A DNA stretch of 64,000 nt from Actinophytocola gossypii (GCF_025165815.1 NZ_JAFFZE010000016.1:62001-126000), one strand, 5' to 3'. Shown: positions 8,701 through 17,657, counted from the stretch's first letter. The notes: a model not told the origin generated them from the sequence alone. Numbers and translations: made by a program.

Positions 8701-9639
8701 TCAGGCGCGGGAGGTCAGCGCACGCAGGAAGAACGCCGTGTTCGCGGGGCGTTCGGCGAGCCGGCGCATCAGGTACCCGTACCACTGCACGCCGTACGGC
8801 ACGTACACCCGGACGGTGTGCCCGAGGCCCGCGAGCCTGCGCTGCTCGTCGGGCCGGATGCCGTACAGCATCTGGAACTCGAAGCTCCCCGGTTTGCGCC
8901 CGTGGAACTCCGCCCGCGCGCCGACGATCGGCACCAGCCGGGGGTCGTGGGTGGCGAACATCGGGTAGCCGTCGCCGGCGAGCAGCGCGTTCAGGCACCG
9001 CACGTAGCTCAGGTCGACCTCGTGCGTGTCCTGGTACGCCACCTCGGCCGGCTCGGCGTACGCGCCCTTGCACAGCCGCACCCGCGAGCCGGGCCCGGCG
9101 AGCCGGGCGCAGTCGTCGACCGTGCGGTGCAGGTAGGACTGGAGCACCGCGCCCACCCACGGGTAGGTGCCGCGCAGTTCGGCCAGCACGCGCAGGGTGG
9201 AGTCCGTGGTGGTGTGGTCCTCCATGTCCAGCGTCACGGTGGTGCCGCAACGCTGGGCGGCGGCGCAGATCCGGGCCGCGTTCTCCGCCGCCAGCCGCTC
9301 GTCGAGCAGCTGGCCGACGGCCGACAGCTTGACGCTGACCTCGGCCCGGTCGGCGAGCCCGTGTTCGTGCAGCGCGTCGAGCAGTTCCACGTACGCGTGC
9401 ACGGTCTGCTCGGCGAGGCCCTCGTCGGTGGTGTCCTCGCCCAGGTAGTCCAGCGTGACGGTGAGACCGGCGTCGACCAGTCCCCGCGTCGCGCCGACCG
9501 CGTCGGCCGTGGTCTCGCCGGCCACGAACCGACGCACCACGTCCCGGCTCACCGGGGCGGTCGCGACGGCACGACGGATCACGTCGTTGCCGGCCGCGGC
9601 CAGGATCAAGCTACGTAGCGGGTTCACGAACGCTCCCAT
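8701..9639 (-). CDS. Proline dehydrogenase
   Basis: A 312-residue monofunctional FAD-dependent proline dehydrogenase that oxidises L-proline to pyrroline-5-carboxylate and passes electrons to the membrane quinone pool. Visible motifs are VSVKLSAVG, RLCKGAYAEP (near 185-194), and the C-terminal EFQMLYGIRPDEQRRL (near 252-268), where the two Arg that hold the proline carboxylate sit. There is no P5C dehydrogenase domain and none in the window. An upstream GTG at 9648 is an alternative start. Next to proC this forms a proline metabolism neighbourhood. Confidence 0.9.
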   Translation of the reverse strand: MGAFVNPLRSLILAAAGNDVIRRAVATAPVSRDVVRRFVAGETTADAVGATRGLVDAGLTVTLDYLGEDTTDEGLAEQTVHAYVELLDALHEHGLADRAEVSVKLSAVGQLLDERLAAENAARICAAAQRCGTTVTLDMEDHTTTDSTLRVLAELRGTYPWVGAVLQSYLHRTVDDCARLAGPGSRVRLCKGAYAEPAEVAYQDTHEVDLSYVRCLNALLAGDGYPMFATHDPRLVPIVGARAEFHGRKPGSFEFQMLYGIRPDEQRRLAGLGHTVRVYVPYGVQWYGYLMRRLAERPANTAFFLRALTSRA

Positions 9640-9704
9640 TCCACGCACATCGGACGCCCGCCCCATCCGGCGGACGCCTTGCAGCGTGACTCTACGGTGC
9701 GTGC

Positions 9705-10493
9705 CTAGCGTCCGAGGTGGAGCCGGGCGAACAGGAGTGCCTCGGCGAGGTCGGTGGCGCGGTCGGCCTGGCCGCGCGCCCGCCGGGTGTTGATCTCCAC
9801 GACCACCTGCGCCTGCCCGCCCCGGGCGGCGAGCCACTCGCACACCTCGCCGCACGGCTGCCCGCCCCGGCCGGGCACCAGGTGCTCGTCGCGCGGGAGG
9901 CCGGTGCCGTCGGCCAGGTGCAGGTGGGTGAGGTTGTCGCCCATCCGCTTGGCCAGGGTCAGCGCGTCGGCGCCGGACGCGGCGGTGTGCGAGAGGTCGA
10001 GGGTGTAGTTGCGGTGCCCGACATCGGTCGGGTCGATCGACGGCTGGAACGCGGAGACCTCGCGGTTGAAGCGGCGCACCGGGAACATGTTCTCCACCGC
10101 GATCGCGACGCCGCTCTCCTCCTCCAGCGACGCGACCAGGTCGGCGAACCCGTCGGCGTAGCGCTTCTGCCAGCGGAACGGCGGGTGCACGACGACGGTC
10201 GGGGCGTCCAGGTCCCTGGCGGCCTCCACCGACCGGCGCAGCCGCTCCTCCGGCTTCGGCGACCAGACCCGCTGGGTGATCAGCAGGCACGGGGCGTGCA
10301 CAGCCAGCACCGGCACCCCGGTCTGCCGGGAGCGGCGGCGCAGCGCGGCCGGGTCCTGGCTGATCGGATCGGCCCAGACCATCACCTCGACGCCGTCGTA
10401 GCCGAGTTCGGCGGCGAGCTGGAACGCGGTGGTGGCGGTCTGCGGCCACACCGACGCGGTCGACACCCCGACCTTGATCCCGCCCGTGGTCAC
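9705..10493 (-). CDS. Sugar phosphate isomerase/epimerase-like TIM barrel
   Basis: A 262-residue AP-endonuclease-2/xylose-isomerase-like barrel. Visible barrel elements are VGVSTASVWP at the N-terminus, YDGVEVMVWA, APTVVVHPPF, VAIAVENMFP, and a metal-site stretch TLDLSHTAAS followed by LTHLHLADG. Its place between a thioesterase region and a Ser/Pro-rich membrane protein matches Rv0498. It starts with GTG one base after the stop of the upstream membrane protein gene, so both are cotranscribed. The substrate is unknown; the link to the membrane protein is only positional. Confidence 0.75.
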   Translation of the reverse strand: MTTGGIKVGVSTASVWPQTATTAFQLAAELGYDGVEVMVWADPISQDPAALRRRSRQTGVPVLAVHAPCLLITQRVWSPKPEERLRRSVEAARDLDAPTVVVHPPFRWQKRYADGFADLVASLEEESGVAIAVENMFPVRRFNREVSAFQPSIDPTDVGHRNYTLDLSHTAASGADALTLAKRMGDNLTHLHLADGTGLPRDEHLVPGRGGQPCGEVCEWLAARGGQAQVVVEINTRRARGQADRATDLAEALLFARLHLGR

Positions 10494-10494
10494 G

Positions 10495-11883
10495 TCACCG
10501 GTTCAACAGCAGCAACGCCGCGGGGGACACGGTGGCGAGCAGGCCGACGAGCACCGCGTACACGGTGGTCTGCAGGTCCTCGGCGCGGCGGATCTTCCGG
10601 ACGATGAACACCATCCCGGCGATCACCACGAGCGCCGCCACCAGCGCGGCCTGCGGCAACGCGCCCCACAGCCAGTTGAACCCGAGCCACACCGCGGCGC
10701 CGCCGACCACGCCGACCGCCAGCTGGCCGGCCATGATCAGCCACTCGCGCACCGCCGAGCGGGAGCCGGCGTCGGCCTCGTCGTCGGTGGCGTCGAGATC
10801 CTCGTCTTCGAGGTCGCGGTCCAGGTCGTCGTAGGCGCGGTCGCCGTCCTCGTCCCGGCCGTCGCGGTCGCCGTCGAGGTCGGCGGGGAGATCGTCGTCC
10901 AGCTCGCGGCCGATGCCGCCGTAGCCCTGGTCGAGGTCGCCGCCGTAGTCGGCGTAGCCGGAGTCGAAGTCGCGTTCCGGGTAGCCGGCGTAGTCGTCCT
11001 CGCGGTCGGGCACCCGGGGCTGCGGGCCGGACGCGTACGGGTCGTGCGGCTGCACGGCCGGGGTGAGCCGGGTGCGGCTGTCCTCGCCGGGGTGGCGCGG
11101 GTCGGCCGCCGGCTCCATCGACGGGTAGGTCGGGACCCGGGGCAGCTCCTCGGTCATCGGCTCCGGGGGCGGCGCTGGCGGCATCATCTGTGTCGGCTGC
11201 TGGGGCGCGCCCGCGTCGCCGTCGGGCCGGGAGCGCATCGACGGCTGGATGCCGCTGCGCTGCCCGGGCGGCGGCTTGCGCAGCTGCTGGGAGGGCTGCT
11301 GGGGCTTCGGCAGCGGCTGGGACTGGGCCGGAGGCTGGGCCGGAAGCGGCTGGGACGGCTGCTGGCGGCGGCCCGGCGGTTGCTGGGGCGGGCGTACCGC
11401 GGGCTGCGGCCCGGTCTGGCGCTCGCCGCGCACGGGTCGGGTCGACTCGGGCGGCTGGGCCACGGCCGGCATCCGCGGCGACGATGACGGTGACGATGAC
11501 GGCGGCGGGCCGGCCGGCGGGGTCGGCCGGACCAGCGGTCCGTTGGTGGCCACCGTCGGCGGCCCGGAACTCGGTGGCGGCGGGGGCGGTGGCTGGGGAG
11601 GCGGCTGCTGGCGACGGCGCGGCGGCTCGACGGGACGCTGGAACTCGGTGCGCTGCTGGCGGTGCGAGGTGCGCTCGGGGCGGGGGGTGTCGTCGCTGAT
11701 CGCGGCCATCTCGCCGCTCTCGGACAGCACCCGGTCGATGATCGCCTGCGCGCCGGTGTCCTCCATGTCCTCGGCGCGCCGACGGCGGCGACGGGGCGCG
11801 CGTTCGCCCGTCTCCTGACCGTACTTGGCGAGCAGTTCAGCGACTGTGCGCTGACCCGGCTCGGGTCCGCCTTCGTGACTCAT
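10495..11883 (-). CDS. Pro/Gln-rich membrane protein, Rv0497-like
   Basis: A 462-residue protein with a short conserved N-terminus (TVAELLAKYG, then a run of arginines RRRRRRAED near 28-36), a ~300-residue low-complexity middle rich in Pro, Gln and later Asp, and three predicted membrane helices in the last ~85 residues (LIMAGQLAVGVVGGAAVWLG, ALVAALVVIAGMVFIV, YAVLVGLLATVSPAALLLL). Rv0497 has the same layout and position. The start at 11883 precedes the TVAELLAKYG block; a longer frame runs to 11988 into the Ppx stop. Function is unknown; a cytoplasmic disordered tail on a membrane anchor suggests a scaffold role. Confidence 0.7.
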   Translation of the reverse strand: MSHEGGPEPGQRTVAELLAKYGQETGERAPRRRRRRAEDMEDTGAQAIIDRVLSESGEMAAISDDTPRPERTSHRQQRTEFQRPVEPPRRRQQPPPQPPPPPPPSSGPPTVATNGPLVRPTPPAGPPPSSSPSSSPRMPAVAQPPESTRPVRGERQTGPQPAVRPPQQPPGRRQQPSQPLPAQPPAQSQPLPKPQQPSQQLRKPPPGQRSGIQPSMRSRPDGDAGAPQQPTQMMPPAPPPEPMTEELPRVPTYPSMEPAADPRHPGEDSRTRLTPAVQPHDPYASGPQPRVPDREDDYAGYPERDFDSGYADYGGDLDQGYGGIGRELDDDLPADLDGDRDGRDEDGDRAYDDLDRDLEDEDLDATDDEADAGSRSAVREWLIMAGQLAVGVVGGAAVWLGFNWLWGALPQAALVAALVVIAGMVFIVRKIRRAEDLQTTVYAVLVGLLATVSPAALLLLNR

Positions 11884-11974
11884 CGACTCCACCGTGCCCG
11901 GCGCCGGGCCAATCGTCCAGCCGATCGTCGGGGAAAGCGACGTCGGTCGGTTCGAACAGCCAACATTATGAGCA

Positions 11975-12913
11975 TCACGAATCCTCACCGTTGGTCCGGT
12001 CCAGCCGCCGCAGGATGACGCCCTCGCGCAGCGCCCACGGACAGATCTCCAGCTCCGGCAGTCCGACCGCGTGCATGGTTGCCTGCGCCACCAGCGCGCC
12101 GGCGGCCAGCTGCGGGGCCCGGCTGGCGCTCACCCCCTCCAGCTCGGCGAGGTCGGCGGCCGGCATCCGGGACACGAACGCGACCAGTTGCCGCAGCCCC
12201 ACCTCGGTGAGCACCCGGCGGACCCGGGGCCCGGCCGAGGAAGGTGCGGCACCGGTCAGCCTGGCCAGGGACCGGAACGTCTTCGAGGTGCCGACCACCC
12301 GGTCCGGGCGGCCCTGCTTGCGCAGCTTCTTCGCCACGGTGTCGAGCTGGTCGGCCAGCCACTCGGCGGTGTCGGTGACCTCGTCGCGGGTCGGCGGGTC
12401 GCTGGTGAACCGCTCGCGGGTGATGCGCCCGGCGCCGAACGGCAGCGACATGGCGTAGTCGGGCTCCTCGTCGACGCCCATGGCGATCTCCAGCGAGCCG
12501 CCGCCGATGTCGAGGACCAGCAGCTGGCCCGCCGACCAGCCGTACCAGCGGCGGGCGGCGAGGAACGTGAGCCGCGCCTCGTCGGAGCCGGAGAGGACCG
12601 ACAGCTCGACGCCGGTCTCGTCGCGGACCATGGCGAGCACGTCGGCGGCGTTGCCGGCGTCGCGGACGGCGGAGGTGGCGAACGCGATCAGGTCCGCGCA
12701 GCCGAGCTTGTCGGCCGACTTCCTGGCCTCGGCGACCGTGCGGACCAGGTCGTCGGCGCCCTCGTCGGACAGGTCACCGTCGGGGGTGAGCCGCTCGGCG
12801 AGGCGCAGCACGGTGCGCTCCGAGCTGGCCGGCATCGGATGCGCGCCGCGATGCGCATCCACGACGAGCAGGTGGACGGTGTTGGAACCGACGTCTAACA
12901 CCCCGAGGCGCAC
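11975..12913 (-). CDS. Ppx/GppA-family phosphatase
   Basis: A 312-residue member of the ASKHA-fold exopolyphosphatase/guanosine pentaphosphatase family. The phosphate-1 motif VLDVGSNTVHLLVVD opens the protein and the phosphate-2 motif VLDIGGGSLEIAMG lies near 128-141. The length matches the short actinobacterial form (Rv0496), which lacks the C-terminal HD-like domain of E. coli Ppx and acts on short-chain polyphosphate. The start is GTG at 12913; TAACCT lies eight bases upstream, close to leaderless geometry. It lies directly downstream of senX3/regX3, the phosphate-sensing pair, so a polyphosphate link is plausible. Confidence 0.85.
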   Translation of the reverse strand: MRLGVLDVGSNTVHLLVVDAHRGAHPMPASSERTVLRLAERLTPDGDLSDEGADDLVRTVAEARKSADKLGCADLIAFATSAVRDAGNAADVLAMVRDETGVELSVLSGSDEARLTFLAARRWYGWSAGQLLVLDIGGGSLEIAMGVDEEPDYAMSLPFGAGRITRERFTSDPPTRDEVTDTAEWLADQLDTVAKKLRKQGRPDRVVGTSKTFRSLARLTGAAPSSAGPRVRRVLTEVGLRQLVAFVSRMPAADLAELEGVSASRAPQLAAGALVAQATMHAVGLPELEICPWALREGVILRRLDRTNGEDS

Positions 12914-12957
12914 GGAGCGTCAGGTTACCCGTCGGTCGCGATCCGGGAAGCCTTCGG

Positions 12958-13644
12958 TCAAGATTCGAACTTGTAGCCCAGGCCACGCACGGTCACCAGA
13001 TGCCTCGGCGACGCCGGGTCGGGCTCGATCTTCGAGCGAAGGCGTTTCACGTGCACGTCGAGGGTCTTGGTGTCGCCGACGTAGTCCGCGCCCCACACCC
13101 GGTCGATGAGCTGACCGCGGGTGAGCACCCGGCCGACGTTGCGCAGCAGGTACTCGAGCAGGTCGAACTCCTTGAGCGGGAGCGGGATCTCGGTGCCGTC
13201 GACGGTGACCACGTGCCGCTCGACGTCCATCCGCACCGGGCCGGCGGCGAGCACCTGGGGCAGCAGCTCGCCGTCCGCGGTCTCGCCGCCCCGGCGCAGC
13301 ACCGCCCGGACCCGGGCGATCAGCTCGCGCGCGGAGTAGGGCTTGGTGACGTAGTCGTCGGCGCCGATCTCCAGGCCGACGACCTTGTCGATCTCACTGT
13401 CCCGCGCGGTCACCATGATCACCGGGACGGTGGAGCGCTGCCGCAGCGCCTTGCACACGTCGGTGCCGCTCATCCCGGGCAGCATCAGGTCGAGCAGCAC
13501 GATGTCGGCGCCGTTGCGGTCGAACTCGTCGAGCGCCTGCTGGCCGGTGCTCGCGACGGCCGCGGTGAAGCCCTCCTTGCGCAGCAGGAACGCGAGCGGG
13601 TCGGCGAAGGACTCCTCGTCCTCCACGATGAGCACCCTGGTCAC
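12958..13644 (-). CDS. regX3: Response regulator RegX3, OmpR family
   Basis: A 228-residue DNA-binding response regulator. The receiver domain carries the acidic pair EDEE near residues 7-10, the phosphoacceptor in DIVLLDLMLPGMSG near Asp54, and Lys in YVTKPYSA. The C-terminal winged helix ends TLDVHVKRLRSKIE...GLGYKFE. RegX3 with SenX3 controls the phosphate-starvation response. The GTG at 13644 is chosen because GGGGAGG lies five bases upstream and the length then matches the mycobacterial protein; a longer frame exists. It is downstream of senX3 with a 145-bp gap, the gap that in mycobacteria holds MIRU repeats; none is seen here. Confidence 0.9.
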   Translation of the reverse strand: MTRVLIVEDEESFADPLAFLLRKEGFTAAVASTGQQALDEFDRNGADIVLLDLMLPGMSGTDVCKALRQRSTVPVIMVTARDSEIDKVVGLEIGADDYVTKPYSARELIARVRAVLRRGGETADGELLPQVLAAGPVRMDVERHVVTVDGTEIPLPLKEFDLLEYLLRNVGRVLTRGQLIDRVWGADYVGDTKTLDVHVKRLRSKIEPDPASPRHLVTVRGLGYKFES

Positions 13645-13789
13645 GACCGCCTCCCCGGATTTTTGTGCGTCGGTTGCGTTGGAGAACAAAGGTTCTGCTT
13701 GGTCACGTACTCGTGGCTGGTTCGCGTCACGGTCCCCTGAGGTGCGGTTGAGCGGTACTCAGGTTGATCAGAGGTCGGCGCACGGGGCG

Positions 13790-14941
13790 TCACGGGTGTT
13801 CTCCTGGGTGTGATCCGTTGGATGATCCGTTGTGGGCGGGGATGCGCAGGGTGAACGTGGACCCGGTGCCCGGGCGGCTCCACAGCTTGACCTCGCCGCC
13901 GTGGTTGGCGGCGACGTGCTTGACGATCGCCAGGCCGAGGCCGGTGCCGCCGGTGGCGCGGGAGCGGGCCTTGTCCAGCCGGTAGAACCGCTCGAAGACG
14001 CGCTGCTGCTCGTCGGCCGGGATGCCGATGCCCCGGTCGGTGACCGCGATCTCGACGAACCCGCCGACCTGGCGGCGGCTGATCGACACCGGGCTGCCCG
14101 GCTGGGAGTAGGCGACCGCGTTGTCCAGCAGGTTCGCCAGCGCGGTGACCAGCAGGGCGCGGTCGCCCTCGACGACCAGGCAGCTGTCGGCGTCGGTGGC
14201 GATGACGATGCCGGTGGACTCGCTGGCGAGCTGGGCGCGGGAGAGCGCGTCGCGGACGACGCCGTCGACCTCGACCGCGTTCAGCTCGGGGAGCCGCTCG
14301 GCGCCCTGCAGGCGGGACAGCGCGATCAGCTCGGTGACCAGGGTGCCGAGGCGGGTGGCCTCGTGCAGGACCTTGGTGGTGAAGCGGCGGACGGCGTCCG
14401 GGTCGTCGGCGGCGTCCAGGACGGCCTCGGCGAGCAGGGCCATCGCGCCGACCGGGGTCTTCAGCTCGTGGCTGACGTTGGCGACGAAGTCCCGGCGGGT
14501 GGCCTCGAGCCGGACGGCCTCGGACTCGTCGGCGGCGTCGACGGCGAGGAAGCCGTCGCCGAGGGGACGGATCTCGCCGCGCACGGCCTCCGGGCCCCGG
14601 CCGAGCTGGACGCCGCGCTCGGTCGGGGACAGCTCGATCTCGACCGGCTCGCCGGTCTCCAGGACCAGCTCGGCGGCCTTCTTCGTGCGGATGTCGACCC
14701 GGCGGTCGCGCACCACGCCCAGCTCGACCGCGCGCTGGTTGTGCTGCACGACGTCGCCGAACTCGTTGAGGATCACGATCGCGTTGTGCGAGGACTGCAC
14801 CAACCGCTGGATCAGCACCGCGATGGAGGGGCCGGCGGGCCGGCGCTCCGCCGGACGTCGCCGCTTCCCGGCGGTGAAGCCGATGACGAGTCCGACCAGC
14901 AGCGCGCCGGCCGTCGGGAGGATCCAGACCATGTCGGTCAC
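13790..14941 (-). CDS. senX3: Sensor histidine kinase SenX3
   Basis: A 383-residue membrane histidine kinase. One strong helix is visible at residues 5-22 (VWILPTAGALLVGLVIGF), followed by a PAS-like segment (about 38-125), a HisKA dimerisation helix with VANVSHELKTPVGAM (His near 157), and the ATPase domain with NLLDNAVAYS, DRGIGIP and GTGLGLAIVKH. It partners RegX3 in phosphate sensing. The GTG at 14941 has no Shine-Dalgarno, but TACGAT lies six bases upstream, fitting a leaderless start; an ATG at 14932 is the alternative. Confidence 0.9.
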   Translation of the reverse strand: MTDMVWILPTAGALLVGLVIGFTAGKRRRPAERRPAGPSIAVLIQRLVQSSHNAIVILNEFGDVVQHNQRAVELGVVRDRRVDIRTKKAAELVLETGEPVEIELSPTERGVQLGRGPEAVRGEIRPLGDGFLAVDAADESEAVRLEATRRDFVANVSHELKTPVGAMALLAEAVLDAADDPDAVRRFTTKVLHEATRLGTLVTELIALSRLQGAERLPELNAVEVDGVVRDALSRAQLASESTGIVIATDADSCLVVEGDRALLVTALANLLDNAVAYSQPGSPVSISRRQVGGFVEIAVTDRGIGIPADEQQRVFERFYRLDKARSRATGGTGLGLAIVKHVAANHGGEVKLWSRPGTGSTFTLRIPAHNGSSNGSHPGEHP

Positions 14942-14953
14942 GGGCGAATCGTA
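14942..14953 (-). promoter_or_regulatory. Candidate leaderless -10 for senX3
   Basis: TACGAT (plus-strand 14948-14953, read on minus) lies six bases before the senX3 GTG and no ribosome site is present. No good -35 is visible. Confidence 0.45.
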
Positions 14954-15048
14954 AGCAGGTCAGGGGTGGTGTGGACCAGTCGCGGAGGCCTTACGGTGAT
15001 GGTCGTGACATCTACGCGGTCGTTGTTCGTTCTCCGGCCAGGCTGAGT

Positions 15049-15930
15049 TCACCCGATCGTGTCCAAACGGGCCAGTTGGTCGTCGGTGAGCCGGAGCGCG
15101 CCCGCGGCGACGTTCTCCTCGAGGTGAGCGGGGTCGCCGGTGCCCGGGATGGCCAGCACGTTCGGGCCCTGGTGCAGGGTCCAGGCGATCCGGACCTGGG
15201 CCGGTGTGGCGTCCAGCTCCTTCGCGACCTGCTCCAGGGCGTCGGGGGCGTCGACCGCGCCCGGCATCGGCGCGCCGCCGACGGCGAAGAACGGCACGAA
15301 CGCGACGCCGTGCTGGGCGCACAGGTCGACGAGGGCGTCGTCCTCGCGGCGGGTGGTGAGGCCGTACTGGTTCTGCACGCAGACGACCGGGGCGATGGCG
15401 AGGGCCTCGGTGAGGTGCTCGGGGCCGACGTTGGAGATGCCGAGGTGGCGGATCAGGCCCTGTTCCCGGAGGTCGGCGAGCGCCCCGAACCAGTCGGCGA
15501 GCGGCCCGGTCCCCCGGTCGAGGGCGGCGCCGATGCGCAGGTTGACCACGTCGAGGTGTTCGCGGCCGAGCTGGCGGAGGTTCTCCTCGACCTGGCCGAG
15601 CAGCTGCTCGGGCGTGGCGTACAGGAAGTCGCCGGACGGGTCGCGGCCGGGACCGACCTTGGTGGTGATCACCAGGTCGTCCGGGTAGGGCGCGAGCGCG
15701 GTGTTGATCAGCTCGTTGGCCGACCGGCGGCCGACGAAGTAGAAGGCGGCGGTGTCGATGTGGTTGACGCCGAGTTCGACGGCCCGCCGGAGCACGGTGA
15801 TCGCGGTCTCGCGGTCCCGCTCCACGCCGCCCGGCCCCATGGGAAGTCGCATGGCGCCGAACCCGAGTCGGTTGACGGTGCGGTCGCCGAGCTGCCAGGT
15901 ACCGGAGTCCGCTGCGGTGATGGTGTTCAT
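15049..15930 (-). CDS. Aldo/keto reductase family oxidoreductase
   Basis: A 293-residue NADPH-dependent (beta/alpha)8 barrel. Of the usual catalytic tetrad, Asp and Tyr are in NHIDTAAFYFVG (near 55-66) and Lys in LVITTKVGPG (near 87-96). The fourth, normally His after strand 4, is replaced: DVVNLRIG has Asn-Leu-Arg there. This substitution occurs in a known AKR subgroup, so the enzyme may still be active. The C-terminal NADPH loop is LAIPGTGDPAHLEENV. It is divergent from an HTH gene 95 bp away, a likely regulator. Substrate unknown. Confidence 0.85.
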   Translation of the reverse strand: MNTITAADSGTWQLGDRTVNRLGFGAMRLPMGPGGVERDRETAITVLRRAVELGVNHIDTAAFYFVGRRSANELINTALAPYPDDLVITTKVGPGRDPSGDFLYATPEQLLGQVEENLRQLGREHLDVVNLRIGAALDRGTGPLADWFGALADLREQGLIRHLGISNVGPEHLTEALAIAPVVCVQNQYGLTTRREDDALVDLCAQHGVAFVPFFAVGGAPMPGAVDAPDALEQVAKELDATPAQVRIAWTLHQGPNVLAIPGTGDPAHLEENVAAGALRLTDDQLARLDTIG

Positions 15931-16025
15931 GGGTTCCAGCCTGCGTCGGCGGCGTGCGGCGCGCTCGGATCGGCAACTTCCTGCCGGCCGTGGCCGATGG
16001 CTTGCGTTTCGGGGAGACTTGCGGC

Positions 16026-16664
16026 ATGGAGCTGACCGGCCAGGTCGCCGTCGTACGCGGCGAGGAGGAGCTGTGGGCTCGCACCGCTCACCTGTTCGCG
16101 ACGGCGACGGACGTCGCGTGCGCCGCGAACGACCTGAACACGTGGGCGAGGAGCCGGCACCCACCCACGCCGCCCAGGGTGGTCGGGATGCGGGTGCGCA
16201 AGATCTACCGGCCGTCGGTGCTGCTCGACCCGAACTCGGCGCGGCACGTGACCGAGGTGAACGCGCTCGGGGCGGACGTCCGGATCACCCCGGACGAGCT
16301 CAACGAGACGATCATTCTGGACCGGCGGCTGGCGATCCTGGCCGGCGAGACGTCGGGCGGAGTGCGGAACTACAGCGTGATCCCGCTGCCGGACGTGGTG
16401 GCCGGGGTGATGTCGCTGTTCGAGGCGGCGTGGCGGGGCGCGACGGAGCTGGCGGTGTACGACGCGCAGACCGCGGAGCTGCGGGAGCTGGCGCCGAGGG
16501 TGCTGGAGCTGCTCGGTACGGGCTGCAAGGACGAGACCGCGGCGCGGTCGCTGGGGTTGGGCGTGCGCACGTACCGGCGCCGGGTGGCGGAGCTGATGGC
16601 CGCGCTGGGTGCAGGTTCCCGCTTCCAGGCCGGCGTCCGCGCCCGCGAGCTAGGCCTCGTCTGA
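16026..16664 (+). CDS. LuxR-type helix-turn-helix regulator
   Basis: A 212-residue protein whose C-terminus (about 155-205) is a LuxR/GerE-like DNA-binding domain: VLELLGTGCKDETAARSLGL then GVRTYRRRVAELMAALG. The N-terminal part resembles TrmB/phospholipase-D-like sensor regions of actinobacterial stand-alone regulators (VVGMRVRKIYRP, VRITPDELNETIILD) with no receiver Asp. It is divergent from the aldo/keto reductase gene and may control it. ATG at 16026 is used; an upstream frame lacks support. Confidence 0.7.
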   Translation: MELTGQVAVVRGEEELWARTAHLFATATDVACAANDLNTWARSRHPPTPPRVVGMRVRKIYRPSVLLDPNSARHVTEVNALGADVRITPDELNETIILDRRLAILAGETSGGVRNYSVIPLPDVVAGVMSLFEAAWRGATELAVYDAQTAELRELAPRVLELLGTGCKDETAARSLGLGVRTYRRRVAELMAALGAGSRFQAGVRARELGLV

Positions 16665-16673
16665 GCCCTTCCC

Positions 16674-16802
16674 ACCCGCGCACGAGGCATTCTCACGCGC
16701 ACAGTGCGTCCCCCGGCCCGCACATGGCGTCCTCCGCGCGCACGGATGCTAGCCCGCCCGCACGAGCCCGCCCGCACGAAGCTTTCTCGCGCGCACACGT
16801 CA
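16674..16802. repeat. Degenerate ~20-bp tandem repeats, GCAC-phased
   Basis: Seven units each begin with GCAC at 16680, 16699, 16720, 16740, 16760, 16774 and 16793, that is steps of 19, 21, 20, 20, 14 and 19 bases. Several continue GCAC-R-N-N-GC-N-T and then a pyrimidine-rich half ending CGC. The units fill the gap between the HTH gene and gpmA and encode nothing obvious. Confidence 0.55.
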
Positions 16803-16836
16803 AGGGCATCCCCCACCCGCTCCGGGGGCACCCCTC

Positions 16837-16856
16837 AGGGCCATTCTATCGGCCCT
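16837..16856 (-). terminator. Hairpin downstream of gpmA
   Basis: AGGGCC (16837-16842) pairs with GGCCCT (16851-16856) across an 8-nt loop, 40 bases past the gpmA stop. There is no T tract. Confidence 0.35.
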
Positions 16857-16886
16857 AAGGGTGTGGAGGGGTGGTCGACGGACGCC

Positions 16887-16895
16887 TGTGGACAA
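16887..16895 (-). other. DnaA-box-like 9-mer
   Basis: A perfect TTGTCCACA on the minus strand directly after the gpmA stop codon. It is the second such 9-mer in an intergenic region of this window. Confidence 0.25.
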
Positions 16896-17657
16896 CTAGC
16901 GGCCCTGGTTGGCCACGGCGGCTGCGGCCTTCTCCGCGGTCTCCGGGTCGAGGTAGGTGCCGCCGGGGTTGAGGGGCTTCAGGTCCTCGGACAGGTCGTA
17001 GCGGAGGGGGATGCCCGTGGGGATGTTGAGGCCCGCGATGTCGGTGTCCGAGATGCCGTCGAGGTGCTTGACCAGGGCGCGCAGGGAGTTGCCGTGCGCG
17101 GCCAGCAGCACGGTCCGGCCGGCGCGCAGGTCGGGGACGACCTCGCCCTCCCAGTACGGGAGCATCCGGGCGACCACGTCCTTGAGGCACTCGGTCAGCG
17201 GGGCGGTGTCGCCCAGTGCCTGGTACCGGACGTCCGTGTCCTGGCTGTACTCGCTGCCCCGCTCGATCGGCGGCGGCGGGGTGTCGTACGACCGCCGCCA
17301 GCGCATGAACTGCTCCTCGCCGAACTGTTCCAGGGTCTGCTTCTTGTTCTTGCCCTGCAACGCACCGTAGTGCCGCTCGTTCAGCCGCCAGTCGCGCTTG
17401 ACCTCGATCCAGTGGCGATCCGCCACGTCGAGGGCGACGTTCGCGGTCGTGATCGCGCGGCGGAGCAGCGACGTGTGCACCACGTCGGGCAGCAGGCCGG
17501 CCTCGCGCATCAGCTCGCCGCCCCGACGGGCCTCGGTCATCCCCTTCTCCGACAGGGGCACGTCCACCCAGCCGGTGAACAGGTTCTCCGCGTTCCAGGT
17601 GCTCTCGCCGTGGCGCAGCAGCACGAGGGTCCCGATCTGGTGCATCGATCCAGCCAT
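16896..17657 (-). CDS. gpmA: 2,3-bisphosphoglycerate-dependent phosphoglycerate mutase
   Basis: A 253-residue glycolytic enzyme that interconverts 3- and 2-phosphoglycerate through a phosphohistidine. The catalytic motif [18 protein letters not shown] holds the phosphorylated His near residue 16; further active-site blocks are [16 protein letters not shown] and [16 protein letters not shown] with the second His. Length is normal for the cofactor-dependent form (Gpm1, Rv0489). The start could be the ATG at 17657 or the one at 17645; neither has a good ribosome site. It lies between senX3/regX3 and mshA as in mycobacteria. Confidence 0.93.
   Translation of the reverse strand: MAGSMHQIGTLVLLRHGESTWNAENLFTGWVDVPLSEKGMTEARRGGELMREAGLLPDVVHTSLLRRAITTANVALDVADRHWIEVKRDWRLNERHYGALQGKNKKQTLEQFGEEQFMRWRRSYDTPPPPIERGSEYSQDTDVRYQALGDTAPLTECLKDVVARMLPYWEGEVVPDLRAGRTVLLAAHGNSLRALVKHLDGISDTDIAGLNIPTGIPLRYDLSEDLKPLNPGGTYLDPETAEKAAAAVANQGR

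Noticed and set aside
10429-11487. A 352-residue plus-strand frame opposite the Ser/Pro-rich membrane protein
   Set aside because: It lacks any recognisable domain, and the minus-strand gene fits Rv0497 with three C-terminal helices.
13645-13789. MIRU-type repeats in the senX3-regX3 gap
   Set aside because: The gap was read for tandem copies. Only a short TGATCCGTTG duplication at the senX3 end is present, too small to call.
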